Below, piece by piece: positions 10,053 to 18,509 of a DNA stretch of 64,000 bases. The number at the start of each line of letters is the position of its first letter. The first letter of the stretch is position 1. Source of the DNA: Halonotius aquaticus (GTDB taxonomy: Archaea; Halobacteriota; Halobacteria; Halobacteriales; Haloferacaceae); contig NZ_QKNY01000005.1 of the NCBI RefSeq assembly GCF_003605575.1, forward strand, positions 148,259 to 212,258. The letters run 5' to 3'. The notes beneath the pieces were generated by a model. It did not search any database. It was not told the origin of the DNA and saw only the letters and a list, made by a program, of their open reading frames with translations. Both the position numbers and the translations under genes were made by a program.

Positions 10053-11087
10053 ATGTCAGCCGACGCCGACACGCCGAGCGACCGCATGAGCGACCGCGTC
10101 GCAGGGAGCCGGCTGAAACAGTGGTTGTTGCTTGAAGCCGACCGCTGGCTTGTCACGGGGCTGTTGCTTGGTGGTGTCTTTTGTGTGCTCGTCGGTGTTG
10201 GGACGCTCACGCCGGGCGGTGCGGCTGCGGTTCGCTCGGGTGATCCGGTTGAAACGCTGTTTCAGGGGTTGTTGACGGCGACGATCACGGGTGTTACGCT
10301 CGTGCTCACGCTGAACCAGTTGGTGTTATCCCAGGAGCTCGGTGCTGTCGGCGATCAGCGCGAACGCATGGACGGCGCGATGACGTTCCGGGATGACGTT
10401 GCCACGGAGATCGGCACAGCGGTCAGCCCCGCCCGTCCCGCGCAGTTCCTCCGCGCGCTTGTCGATGTGGCCGGCAAACGGGCTGGTGCGCTCCGCGACG
10501 CTGTCTCGGACACACCTGATCCGGAGCTACAGACAGCGATCACCGAGCTCACCGATAGCCTCACCGACAACGCCGACCGGGTGTCGGTCAGCCTTGATGG
10601 CGCGCAGTTCGGCAGCTTCGATGTAGTGTCTGCGGCACTCAATTTCAACTACTCATGGAAAATCTTCGCCGCCCGCCGGATCAACGAACGGTACGACGAC
10701 AGCCTTGATGCCGATGCCAGCGACGCCCTCGACGAACTGATCGGGGTGCTGAAGCTCTTTGGGCCGGCGCGGGAACACTTCAAAACGCTGTACTTCCAGT
10801 GGGATCTGATCAACCTCTCCCGACAGATTCTCGCGGTTTCCGTGCCCGCACTGCTTGTCTCGGCGGTGATGATCGCCTTTTTCGATGTCGCCGACTACGC
10901 CGGCACTCTCGCCGGGATCGACATCGTTGTCGTCGCCGTGGCGGCCGCGACGACGCTCGCCCTGTTGCCGTTTATGCTGTTGATCGCCTACGTGATGCGG
11001 ATCGCAACCGTCACAAAACACACGCTGTCGATCGGCCCGTTCATTCTACGAGACACTGACGATGTGAACGAGGTCGAGTGGGACTGA
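10053..11087 (+). CDS. Four-helix membrane protein of unknown function
   Basis: The protein has 344 residues. Two membrane helices occur near residues 35-57 and 70-95, followed by a soluble helical segment of about 170 residues (rich in Asp and Ala). Two further helices occur near 265-290 and 298-325. Start ATG 10053 lies about 30 bases after the T-rich CTTTTTATC element, which probably serves as the TATA box. No family with a known function is recognised. It resembles haloarchaeal integral membrane proteins annotated only as hypothetical. It stands alone between rpsJ and a small convergent ORF. Confidence 0.75.
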   Translation: MSADADTPSDRMSDRVAGSRLKQWLLLEADRWLVTGLLLGGVFCVLVGVGTLTPGGAAAVRSGDPVETLFQGLLTATITGVTLVLTLNQLVLSQELGAVGDQRERMDGAMTFRDDVATEIGTAVSPARPAQFLRALVDVAGKRAGALRDAVSDTPDPELQTAITELTDSLTDNADRVSVSLDGAQFGSFDVVSAALNFNYSWKIFAARRINERYDDSLDADASDALDELIGVLKLFGPAREHFKTLYFQWDLINLSRQILAVSVPALLVSAVMIAFFDVADYAGTLAGIDIVVVAVAAATTLALLPFMLLIAYVMRIATVTKHTLSIGPFILRDTDDVNEVEWD

Positions 11088-11152
11088 CTCGAAGCGAATC
11101 GATCACCACGACCACCGCTGGCACGGTGAGGCATCCACCCTCGCCGTGATGG

Positions 11153-11290
11153 CTACGGCGATACCGGTTCCTCATAGACCGGGCATTCCGGCTCGGTGTC
11201 GGTGGTGTCGAGATCCGATACGGCACCTGTCCAGCCGCAGATGGGACACTGAACGGGTGACTCGGTCACGGACGCGATATTAGCTGGCAC
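11153..11290 (-). CDS. Possible small zinc-ribbon-like protein
   Basis: A reading frame of 45 residues starts at GTG 11290 (or 38 residues from GTG 11269). It contains one clean CPICGW motif and, 20 residues on, a second site reading CPVYEEP in which the expected second Cys has become Tyr. Haloarchaea encode many tiny proteins with two C-x2-C knuckles, and this looks like one with a damaged second knuckle. A longer frame to 11485 runs into the structured repeat and is not credible. It could be a pseudogene or chance. Confidence 0.35.
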   Translation of the reverse strand: MPANIASVTESPVQCPICGWTGAVSDLDTTDTEPECPVYEEPVSP

Positions 11291-11376
11291 GGTGAAAAGC
11301 GTGGTGTCGGCGATGGAGCAGAGAGACGAACAAGAAGCAGACGAATCGACCGACAAACCGATTTCCTGGCGGCCTG

Positions 11377-11469
11377 CGAAAATCGAAGATTTTCGTGATG
11401 ACGAGAGAGCAAGCTCTCTCGAACCACGCGCAGCGAGTCCCGGGAGCCGAGAGAGCCGAGGACTTTCTA
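11377..11469. repeat. Structured dispersed repeat, copy B
   Basis: Two exact hairpins stand side by side: CGAAAATC-GAA-GATTTTCG at 11377-11395 and CGAGAGAGC-AA-GCTCTCTCG at 11402-11421. They are followed by 43 bases (11427-11469) that match copy A (1711-1753) at 41 of 43 positions in inverted orientation. The element lies between the small zinc-ribbon-like ORF and the rhomboid gene, and no other feature is seen in that gap. Confidence 0.6.
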
Positions 11470-11549
11470 CGTATCTCCTCTCCACGCAGTTCTGTAGCTA
11501 ACTACTCCCTTGACAGTCCCCTTTTGTTCACCCTCGTTAAATACCACCT

Positions 11550-12113
11550 ATGAGTCGGAGTCCGACGATCGACACACTCGGGGTCGTCTTGGTCGTCTTC
11601 CTCCTGCAGGTGCCGTTGTCGTTCGTCGGCCTCGGCGGCCTGTTCGTCCTCGCACCGCCGATCACCGCCGATCCGGTGACGATCGTTACCAGTATCTACG
11701 CCCACGCCTCGCTGGGGCATCTCATCGCCAACAGCGTCGTCCTCGTCGTCGCCGGGATCGCGGTCGAACACCGGACGACGTGGCTACGCTTTCATCTGTT
11801 TTTCCTCGTGGTTGGCGCGCTCGCGGGGGTTGCCCAGGTCGTCGTCAGCGGACTGGTTGGCCCGGCGACATCGGTGCTCGGGGCCAGCGGCGCGGTCTTC
11901 GGGCTGGTCGGCTATCTGCTGGCCGGCAACACGGTGTCGACGACGCTGCTGGATCGGCTACGGCTTTCTCCGCGGGTGCAGGTGGCCCTTTACGCGGTGG
12001 CTGCGCTGGCGGTGACGGTGTTGACCGGGCGACCGGGGGTCGCACTTGTCGCGCATTTCACCGGGCTGTTCGTCGGATTGGTGGCTGGTGCGGCGGGCGT
12101 CCTTGACGCGTAG
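11550..12113 (+). CDS. Rhomboid-family intramembrane serine protease
   Basis: The protein has 187 residues and about six membrane helices. The family signature is complete: HASLGHLIANS (the H-x3-H-x3-N segment of the second helix), GASGAVFG with the catalytic Ser (helix 4), and AHFTGLFVG with the catalytic His (helix 6). Rhomboids cut single-pass membrane proteins within the bilayer. The substrate is not evident from the neighbourhood. It is a minimal-core rhomboid without extra cytoplasmic domains. The gene sits 49 bases before tRNA-Ala on the same strand. Confidence 0.9.
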   Translation: MSRSPTIDTLGVVLVVFLLQVPLSFVGLGGLFVLAPPITADPVTIVTSIYAHASLGHLIANSVVLVVAGIAVEHRTTWLRFHLFFLVVGALAGVAQVVVSGLVGPATSVLGASGAVFGLVGYLLAGNTVSTTLLDRLRLSPRVQVALYAVAALAVTVLTGRPGVALVAHFTGLFVGLVAGAAGVLDA

Positions 12114-12162
12114 TCGGGCGAAACAGAAGCTACAAGTGTGCTGCAGGGCTCAAACAGAGTGC

Positions 12163-12234
12163 GGGCTCGTAGATCAGCGGTAGATCGCTTCCTTCGCAAG
12201 GAAGAGGCCTCGGGTTCAAATCCCGACGAGTCCA
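12163..12234 (+). tRNA. tRNA-Ala (anticodon CGC)
   Basis: A full 72-base cloverleaf can be folded by hand: acceptor GGGCTCG paired with CGAGTCC, including the G3-U70 wobble that is the alanine identity pair; D stem GATC/GATC; anticodon stem CTTCC/GGAAG enclosing loop TTCGCAA with anticodon CGC; five-base variable loop; and T arm TCGGG-TTCAAAT-CCCGA. The discriminator is A and CCA is not encoded. Its 3' end is duplicated downstream (see the repeat entry). Confidence 0.95.
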
Positions 12235-12317
12235 CTCACCTCGCTTCGCTCGGTTCGTGGACTCGTCTTACTCCCACTCGCTCACTGCGTTCGCTCGCGG
12301 GAGTCCCGACGAGTCCA
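12221..12317. repeat. tRNA-Ala 3'-end duplications, attachment-site-like
   Basis: The last 14 bases of tRNA-Ala (12221-12234, TCCCGACGAGTCCA) recur exactly at 12304-12317. In addition GACGAGTCCA (12225-12234) has an inverted copy TGGACTCGTC at 12258-12267, forming a strong hairpin with the tRNA end. Direct copies of a tRNA 3' end are the usual scar of an integrase-type element. Here the copies are only 83 bases apart, so any element between them is gone. AT-rich DNA begins immediately after the second copy. Confidence 0.6.
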
Positions 12318-12409
12318 TCCGTTATACTCTTTTGTAATATTAGGGAGCGATATTTCTTCGTATACTCCCTCAACTTTTTGAGAACTGCCACAACATTCGA
12401 TAACTAACG

Positions 12410-13135
12410 GTGGAAACTGCGATTAACCTCATACTGGATTGGCTGCGAAATTGGAGTTCTGTTATTTCAGGACTTGGCTCATTAGTTCTTACTGTTGGTC
12501 TGGTTTATTTATACAAATTACAGCATGATATTCAGATTAAACAAACAGAACTCACAGAGAATCAACAGAGACCTATTCTTAGAATAGAAGACTATCAACT
12601 ATTTTCTGGTGCAGATGTTGAACAAGTACTTAATCAAGAAGACTTGAATCCTAATTCATACCAGCCTCGCGGGTTTTTATTAGCAATAGTATCTAATTTT
12701 GGCAAAGGGCCCGCCGATGGACTTCGTGCTGAACTTGTTTTCGACACGGAAGATGCACTGCTACATATAACTTCAGTTTTCGACCACGGTGGTCATATTG
12801 ATCCAATAGCGTTTAGCGAAGATGGTGGCGTGATTGGTGCTGAGGAACGAGATGTATTTCTTAATTGTCAGTTCATGGTGCCAAAAGAGAAAATACCTGA
12901 TGAGTGGGTAGTAGAGGAAGACGCACGAGAATTTCTAACGCCTACAGAGATTATGTGGAGTATACAAAATGGAGGCAATGAAAGAGTGGAAGTTGTCATG
13001 AGAGTATTATATAATAATGCAACAGGTGCGACTGATTACAAGACGATTTTTAGATCAGATGTTGACCTCACAAAATGTGACGATTTCGGACTAATTCAGG
13101 ATCGTGGCGAGCCCATCTACCCAAATATTGATTAA
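12410..13135 (+). CDS. AT-rich gene for a single-span membrane protein of unknown function
   Basis: The protein has 241 residues and starts with GTG at 12410. One membrane helix occurs at residues about 17-36 (VISGLGSLVLTVGLVYLYKL), followed by a short coiled-coil-like stretch. A soluble beta-rich domain begins at QQRPILRIED and carries the NFGKGPADGL motif, a pattern seen in uncharacterised membrane proteins of accessory regions. Codon use and GC (roughly 40%) differ sharply from the neighbours, and the gene begins just after the duplicated tRNA-Ala ends. This points to recent transfer. No function can be assigned. A role in a defence or mobile-element context is possible but unsupported by any recognised domain. 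Confidence 0.75.
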   Translation: METAINLILDWLRNWSSVISGLGSLVLTVGLVYLYKLQHDIQIKQTELTENQQRPILRIEDYQLFSGADVEQVLNQEDLNPNSYQPRGFLLAIVSNFGKGPADGLRAELVFDTEDALLHITSVFDHGGHIDPIAFSEDGGVIGAEERDVFLNCQFMVPKEKIPDEWVVEEDAREFLTPTEIMWSIQNGGNERVEVVMRVLYNNATGATDYKTIFRSDVDLTKCDDFGLIQDRGEPIYPNID

Positions 13136-13174
13136 GTATTTTTATCACAACTCCGGAAAATTCGTCCGCACCAT

Positions 13175-13432
13175 CTACTGCATGAATTCTGGGAGCGACT
13201 CGTCGCCCGTGTTCTCTGGGTTGAGTCCGAACTCCCGGAGCGTTTCGTCGGTCACTGGCTCCCCCTCGCCAGTATGGAGCGACAGTGCCTCGGCGAGCAT
13301 GACGAGTGCTTCGGCTTTGGTCTCGCCGTAGGACGCCACGCCGGTTTCGAGGTCTCGGGCGGTGATCCGGCCGTCGTCCTCGTAGATGAATTCGACCCCA
13401 TCGGCGCGGTTGTCGCGTGTGGTACTGGCCAT
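13175..13432 (-). CDS. hicB: HicB-family antitoxin without adjacent HicA
   Basis: This 85-residue protein has the HicB degraded-RNase-H-like fold: FIYEDDGRITARDLET followed by GVASYGETKAEALVMLAEAL, the typical hicB strand-helix pattern. HicB normally neutralises the small mRNA interferase HicA encoded next to it. Here no HicA-like frame exists on either side: only 39 bases separate the stop from the convergent AT-rich gene. The toxin may have been lost when that foreign segment arrived (inference). The protein could still act in trans or serve as a regulator. Confidence 0.8.
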   Translation of the reverse strand: MASTTRDNRADGVEFIYEDDGRITARDLETGVASYGETKAEALVMLAEALSLHTGEGEPVTDETLREFGLNPENTGDESLPEFMQ

Positions 13433-13650
13433 GTTACTGCACCCTATGTCGGAATCCGGAATAAGGGTTCGGCCGCCGCCGCTTTCGTCCTGGACTACGC
13501 AGACTGGCTACTCATACACCGCGGAGTTCAGCATCCACAGACAGCGCTGCTGATCGATAAGCGGCTCGCGTGGTCTGGCTTGGTTGCTGTCGCTTCCGCT
13601 CGCATCGTCCCGCGCTGTCATACGTTCCGAGCTATCGACTCTCACGGGGG

Positions 13651-13658
13651 ATTTACAT
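13651..13658 (+). promoter_or_regulatory. Likely TATA box of the cold-shock gene
   Basis: ATTTACATA lies 27-34 bases before ATG 13685, which implies a transcript starting almost at the start codon. The rest of the 252-base gap (13433-13684) shows no gene or clear repeat. Confidence 0.4.
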
Positions 13659-13684
13659 ACCTCCGGCTCTTCGGTCAAGTTGCA

Positions 13685-13879
13685 ATGGCAAACGGTACGG
13701 TTGACTTCTTCAACGACACTGGCGGCTACGGATTCATTGATACTGACGATGCTGACGACGACGTGTTCTTCCACATGGAAGACGTTGGCGGCCCGGACCT
13801 CGAAGAGGGCCAGGACGTCGAGTTTGACATCGAAGAGTCCCCGAAGGGCCCACGAGCGACGAACCTCGAGCGCCTGTAA
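13685..13879 (+). CDS. cspA: Cold-shock domain protein
   Basis: This 64-residue single cold-shock domain begins MANGTVDFFNDTGGYGFI. The RNP1-like segment GGYGFI and the RNP2-like segment DVFFHM are intact, and the C-terminus ends in N-L-E-R-L as in haloarchaeal CspA proteins. Such proteins bind single-stranded RNA or DNA and melt secondary structure. A longer in-frame extension upstream to 13274 is antisense to hicB and is rejected. The gene stands alone. Confidence 0.95.
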   Translation: MANGTVDFFNDTGGYGFIDTDDADDDVFFHMEDVGGPDLEEGQDVEFDIEESPKGPRATNLERL

Positions 13880-14018
13880 GGCAGCCTCCAATCGCGCAGC
13901 AACGAGCGTCGCGGCATCGACGCGATCAGATTTTCCTGATTTCTCACCCGTCCAGCGGTGCTGCTGTGGTCACCGGGCGTCAGCTTGATACCCACGGAAA
14001 CCGAAACGCAGGTATCGA

Positions 14019-14495
14019 ATGCGGCGTGAACACTTCGACCTCGACGTGCGCAACCTTGAGTGGGTGGAGGCTGACGGCGACCCCGAACAGCCACTCGCTT
14101 TGATCGAGTTCTCCGGGCCGGCCGAGGAGCTGATCGACCGCCTGACCGGCGTCGACGGGACGCCACTGGACAGCGAGGAGATCGATGTCGCCTTTCGACT
14201 CCGCGATCCCTTCGATGACAGCGATGACGCCACCGGTGTTGTCGCCGTTACCAACCGACTGACCGGCGAGTTCATCTTCGAGACCAACGAGGACGCCGAG
14301 GATGTCTTCCAGTTCATCCACGCGGCTCGGGAGTACGGCCAGTCGACCGACGCGACCGACGCCCGCTACCGGATCCGGCTCTCGCTGGCCGACGGCAAGA
14401 CGATGACCTACGACAAGGGCACCTTCCTCGTCTATGACGATGAGGGTGACCTGCTGCGCAGCCAGAGTCTGATCCCCTCCGGCGTTGAGTTGTAG
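14019..14495 (+). CDS. DUF5793-type haloarchaeal protein
   Basis: This soluble acidic protein of 158 residues begins MRREHFDLDVRNL. It alternates strand and helix with no Cys, membrane segment or recognised catalytic motif. It fits the haloarchaeal DUF5793 family, for which I know no function. It lies 47 bases before the UDG-like gene on the same strand, so co-transcription is possible. Confidence 0.75.
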   Translation: MRREHFDLDVRNLEWVEADGDPEQPLALIEFSGPAEELIDRLTGVDGTPLDSEEIDVAFRLRDPFDDSDDATGVVAVTNRLTGEFIFETNEDAEDVFQFIHAAREYGQSTDATDARYRIRLSLADGKTMTYDKGTFLVYDDEGDLLRSQSLIPSGVEL

Positions 14496-14542
14496 CGACC
14501 GAAACCAATAGACAGTTAGCGTCCTCCATCTAACCGATTCCC

Positions 14543-15178
14543 GTGCGCAATGTCACCGACCGGACGAGCAATCCCTTTGATTTTCACCCGCCCTGTGAGC
14601 GGTTCGTCCCCGGATACGGCGATGCCAACGCTGACTTTCACGTGATCGGCGACCATCCGGGCATCCACGGCGGGGTTGACACCGGCGTGCCGTTCACTGA
14701 GACGCCGGGTGCGGAGGCCCTCCAATCAGTCCTGGAAGCGACCGGGCTGCTCGAAACGACCGGTGATCGACCGACGGTCAACGCGACCTACCTCTCGTAT
14801 CTGCATCTCTGTGTTCCCCCGGCCGATGGCCAGCCAACCGACCGCGAGTACACCGAGCTGGAGCCGTTTTTTGACGCCGAACTCCGCGCGATCGCGGCCC
14901 ACGTCCTGCTCCCGGTCGGTGAGCGGGCGACCCGCCACGTCTTCGAAACCTGTACCGCCCGCCCGTGGACGCCGGCAACCGAGATGGCTGACCTCCATGC
15001 GACGGAGATCCGCGGCAGCGGCTGGCTCGTGGTGCCGATCGCCGAACCGGCCGACTGGGGCCCCGACGACGGCGACGCGTTGAAAACCGCGCTTGATCGG
15101 CTCCAAGCGACGGACTTCCGTCGGGAAAGCGACCTCGGGCGGTTTATCGCCGGCAGTGATCCCTACTACGTTCGATAG
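14543..15178 (+). CDS. Uracil-DNA glycosylase superfamily protein
   Basis: The protein has 211 residues and starts with GTG at 14543. The N-terminal CERFVPGYGDANADFHVIGDHPG pattern, split here as PGYGDANADF and VIGDHPG, corresponds to motif 1 of the family 4/5-like UDG superfamily (usually G-E-A-P-G). The late segment has no clear H-P-S-P motif 2: the text reads VVPIAEPADWG instead. No four-Cys iron-sulfur set is obvious, although two Cys occur in PPCERF and FETCTARPW. The fold assignment is therefore reasonable, but glycosylase activity is uncertain. Haloarchaeal genomes carry such divergent UDG-like proteins without a known substrate. Confidence 0.7.
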   Translation: MRNVTDRTSNPFDFHPPCERFVPGYGDANADFHVIGDHPGIHGGVDTGVPFTETPGAEALQSVLEATGLLETTGDRPTVNATYLSYLHLCVPPADGQPTDREYTELEPFFDAELRAIAAHVLLPVGERATRHVFETCTARPWTPATEMADLHATEIRGSGWLVVPIAEPADWGPDDGDALKTALDRLQATDFRRESDLGRFIAGSDPYYVR

Positions 15179-15550
15179 CCGAGCGGACGAACGTCCGACA
15201 AGCCGCCGTTGAATCCGACAGTTCACGCTATATTGGTTATTGGATATGTATTTGCCCAGAATTACACGGTCGGCTGGCGAAATTTAGCCCGTCGGAAGCC
15301 TTTTTGCGCCCATCCGTGCAATCACCCATCGGCGAACTGGCGTTGACGCGTCAGCGTCGCCGACACGCTGTGGACTAGTGCTCCCACAGTGGCTTGGTCA
15401 GTCAGACGGCCCCTCGCGGGCCGCCTTCCGCGGGTGAACTGCCACGGCCCTGCGGTGTCGTCGGACTGTCGTCGACTGCACGTCTTTTTATTCTCGATCA
15501 CCCGTCTCGGACAACGAAAGCGTAAAACGGCGACCGCCCAAACGACGACT
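15179..15550. other. 372-base gap upstream of rpo11 with a stem-rich segment
   Basis: No believable gene is present. At 15389-15445 GTGGC and GCCAC enclose an exact hairpin CGGCCC-CTCGC-GGGCCG (15407-15423). The region just before rpo11 includes CTTTTTATTC near 15484-15493, a probable TATA element. The hairpin set could be an untranslated RNA or simply GC-rich spacer. Confidence 0.3.
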
Positions 15551-15835
15551 ATGGAACTGCGTGTTATCGAGAAAACCGACACGGAGCTGCGGATCGAGAT
15601 CGCCGGCGAGGATCACACCTTCATGAACGTCCTGAAAGGGGAACTGCTTGAGGCCGACGGCGTTTCCGCCGCGACCTACAACATGAACCCCGAGCAGTCC
15701 GGCGGCCAGACCGAACCCGTCCTGTCGATTACGACCGAGAACGGCCGCGACCCGCTGGACGCCTTGGCCGACGGCGCGAGCGCGGTTCGCGAGACGACCG
15801 ACGCGTTCAAAGACGCCTTCGAGGCGGCAGCGTAG
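15551..15835 (+). CDS. rpo11: DNA-directed RNA polymerase subunit Rpo11 (L)
   Basis: This 94-residue subunit pairs with Rpo3 in the archaeal RNA polymerase assembly platform. The family core [15 protein letters not shown] is at residues about 18-32, with the following PxxG/A helix pattern and a long C-terminal helix. ATG 15551 is preceded by a TATA-like T-rich tract about 60 bases upstream. It converges directly with hisF: the two stop codons abut at 15835/15836. Confidence 0.95.
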   Translation: MELRVIEKTDTELRIEIAGEDHTFMNVLKGELLEADGVSAATYNMNPEQSGGQTEPVLSITTENGRDPLDALADGASAVRETTDAFKDAFEAAA

Positions 15836-16651
15836 TTACTGCCGGATCGGGAGGCCTTTGTCGGCGAGATAGGCTTTTGTGTCGGCGATGCTGTACTCAT
15901 CAAAATGGAAGATTGAGGCCGCTAGCCCCGCATCCGCACCAGCCTCGACGAAGACTTCCTCCATATCCTCCGGGCCGCCACAGCCTGAGGAGGCGATCAC
16001 CGGCGTCGAAACATTGTCGCAGACCGCCTTCGTCAGCGGGATATCGTAGCCGTCTTTCGTGCCGTCGGCGTCGATTGAGTTGACGAACAACTCGCCCGCA
16101 CCGCGGTCTTCGGCCTCTTTTGCCCACGAGATCACGTCGCGACCGGTTCCCTCACGGCCGCCCTTGACGGTGCATTCGAACCAGACTTCTTCGCCGTCGA
16201 CGGTGACGTAATGCTCGCCCTCGTCGTCGTACCGGCGGCGGGCGTCGACGGAGATGACGATACACTGACTGCCGAAGGCCTCGGCGCCTTCGGTGATGAG
16301 TTCCGGGCGCTCCAGCGCGCCGGTGTTGATCGAGACCTTATCTGCGCCAGCGCGGAGGGTTTCCTTGATGTCGTCTTTGGTTCGGATGCCGCCGCCGACC
16401 GTCAGTGGGATAAAACACTCGTCGGCGACCGCCGAGACCGTTTCGAGCATCGTTTCGCGTCCCTCGGCGGAGGCGGTGATATCGAGGAAAACGAACTCGT
16501 CGGCCCCGGATTCGTTGTAGGCTTTCGCCATCTCGACGGGGTCGCCGGTGTATTTGAGATCCTCGAAGTTGACCCCGGTGTAGACGGCGGCGTTGCCGTC
16601 GTCGTCGAGGTCGACGTCGATACAGGGAATGATTCGTTTTGTGAGCGTCAT
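15836..16651 (-). CDS. hisF: Imidazole glycerol phosphate synthase subunit HisF
   Basis: HisF is the cyclase half of the enzyme that makes imidazole glycerol phosphate and AICAR in histidine biosynthesis. It works with the amidotransferase HisH, which is not in this window. The protein has 271 residues from ATG 16651. It begins [14 protein letters not shown] with the catalytic Asp, has the phosphate loop TVGGGI, the second Asp region ([10 protein letters not shown]) and the terminal [11 protein letters not shown] loop. A longer frame upstream is basic and runs through the promoter. It is rejected. Confidence 0.97.
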   Translation of the reverse strand: MTLTKRIIPCIDVDLDDDGNAAVYTGVNFEDLKYTGDPVEMAKAYNESGADEFVFLDITASAEGRETMLETVSAVADECFIPLTVGGGIRTKDDIKETLRAGADKVSINTGALERPELITEGAEAFGSQCIVISVDARRRYDDEGEHYVTVDGEEVWFECTVKGGREGTGRDVISWAKEAEDRGAGELFVNSIDADGTKDGYDIPLTKAVCDNVSTPVIASSGCGGPEDMEEVFVEAGADAGLAASIFHFDEYSIADTKAYLADKGLPIRQ

Positions 16652-16817
16652 CTGATACGAACGCCTACGCAACCACCGGGTAAAAATCGTCTGCAACGGG
16701 GGGAACTGCCACCAGCAGGTCTTCGGGGGAGGGTCGTCGTCTCGTCGATTTGCGAAAGGACTGGAATTATACACCGGCAGTAAGTACGATCGGACAGCCC
16801 GCCCTCCACTACGTCCA

Positions 16818-18509
16818 ATGCTCTTCGAATTCGGTAGCGTGCTCTTCTGGCACGTGCTTGCGTTCGGTCTCGCGTGTGTGCTCGGGCTTGGGAGTGCCAT
16901 CTGGACGTACCACCGCCGCGACCAACACGCTGCACAGGCATTTTTGTTGTTCCTTGGGGTCACCGTCGCGTGGAATGCGACCGTACTGCTCAGGATCGTC
17001 GGTTCGGTCGCCCTCGGCTGGGAACTCCACCTCATCGAGCAGTTCTTCCAAGTGTTGATGACCCTCGTCTGGTTGTATTTCGCCGCGGTCTACGCCGGCT
17101 ACCGGTCGGTACTCATGCGGCGATCGGTCGCCTCCCCGCTGGCCGCCGTTGGGATCGGCATGCTTGCCGTGGAGTCGTTTCCACCGATCGCAGCACGGAC
17201 AAACACAGATCCGACGACCATCCAAGAGCCGTTTGCGTTCGTCACCTGGACTGATACCGCACTCTCGGGGATTGTCGAGGTGCTTGCGCTGGCAGCGTTT
17301 GCGATCGGCTCCGGGCTGATCCTCTATAAGCTGTTGACCGCAAACTACGTGCAGGCCTGGCAGATCGCCCTCGTTTTTGCCGCAACGTCCGGCGCGATCC
17401 TCGTTGAGGTGGTCGAATCGTCGATCCCACACGCGGTCTCCGGGGTCGACTATCCGGCGATAGCCGTGACCGGTGTTGGCGTCTCCTACGTGGTCGGACT
17501 CTACCGCTATGATCTGTTCGGCTACACGCCGGTCGATATGTCCGATGTGATCGATGGGATCACCGCGCCGGTGGTCGTTCTCAACCCCGAACAGCGGATT
17601 GTGGATTTTAACGCCTCAGCGGCGGCGATGTTTCCGGCGGTGGCCGCCGGCGAGCGCGCTGATGCGGTGTTACCGACGGCGGTTATCGATGCGGTGCCTG
17701 CTGATCTCACCGCCCCAACCGACACCGAGGTGACCCTCAGCCGTGACGGCGATGAGCGAGTCCATCGGCTGTATGCCGCACCGCTGGATTCCTTTGGCGA
17801 CAGCTACGGTGTTGCGATCACGGTTCGGGATATCACCACTCAGCGTCGTCGAGAGGAAAACCTGGCACTCCTCAAGCAGATCCTCACCCGTGCGCTCAGA
17901 CACAACATCCGCAACAAGGTCGACATCGTCCAAGCGAACAGCCAAGCCCTGATCGACCAGCTTGATGGGACGGAAGAAACACAGGCCCGCGCTGCCTTCG
18001 AGGCCGCCGATGATCTGCTTTCGATCAGCACCAAGGCGCGGACGATGAAGGATGTCGCCGAACACCGCGGGCGCACAACCCCGGTGGCGATGTGTGAGCT
18101 ACTGAGCCAGACGGTCGCCGAGTACGACCAGCAGTATCCCGAGACAACCTTCGTCGTCGACTGCCCGTCAGCGTGTACGGTCGAGGTGACACCGGATATC
18201 AAACCCGCCGTGGAGAATCTCATCGAGAACGCCGCCGAGCACAACCCCGCGGCCGACGCGGAGGTGCGGGTAACGCTCGATCAGCAGGCTGACGCCGTGG
18301 TGCTCACGATCGCCGACAACGGGCCCGGCATCCCAGCAAATGAGCTCACCGTGCTAGAGCGCGGTCGGGAGGATGTTCTCTCCCATGGGAGCGGGCTTGG
18401 CCTCTGGATCGTGACGATGGTCGTCGAAGAGATCGATGGGACGATCACCTACGATACCGGCGACGACGGCACCACAATCACGCTGCGACTCAATCGGTCG
18501 CCAGCCTAA
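16818..18509 (+). CDS. Membrane histidine kinase (7TM, PAS, HisKA-like, HATPase)
   Basis: The protein has 563 residues. Residues 1-220 hold about seven membrane helices of the histidine-kinase N-terminal 7TM type. A PAS-like domain follows at about 225-340 (ITAPVVVLNPEQRIVDFN). The phosphoacceptor helix has RALRHNIRNKVDIV with the likely His near residue 360. The ATPase domain shows ENLIENAAEHN (N box), ADNGPGIP (G1 box) and GSGLGLWIV (G2 box). No response regulator is adjacent, so the partner is unknown, as is usual for haloarchaeal orphan kinases. The stop overlaps that of the convergent deoxyhypusine synthase by four bases. Confidence 0.9.
   Translation: MLFEFGSVLFWHVLAFGLACVLGLGSAIWTYHRRDQHAAQAFLLFLGVTVAWNATVLLRIVGSVALGWELHLIEQFFQVLMTLVWLYFAAVYAGYRSVLMRRSVASPLAAVGIGMLAVESFPPIAARTNTDPTTIQEPFAFVTWTDTALSGIVEVLALAAFAIGSGLILYKLLTANYVQAWQIALVFAATSGAILVEVVESSIPHAVSGVDYPAIAVTGVGVSYVVGLYRYDLFGYTPVDMSDVIDGITAPVVVLNPEQRIVDFNASAAAMFPAVAAGERADAVLPTAVIDAVPADLTAPTDTEVTLSRDGDERVHRLYAAPLDSFGDSYGVAITVRDITTQRRREENLALLKQILTRALRHNIRNKVDIVQANSQALIDQLDGTEETQARAAFEAADDLLSISTKARTMKDVAEHRGRTTPVAMCELLSQTVAEYDQQYPETTFVVDCPSACTVEVTPDIKPAVENLIENAAEHNPAADAEVRVTLDQQADAVVLTIADNGPGIPANELTVLERGREDVLSHGSGLGLWIVTMVVEEIDGTITYDTGDDGTTITLRLNRSPA

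Noticed and set aside
11153..11485. Full 110-codon version of the small zinc-ribbon-like ORF
   Set aside because: Its first two thirds translate the structured repeat. Only the last 38-45 codons look protein-like.
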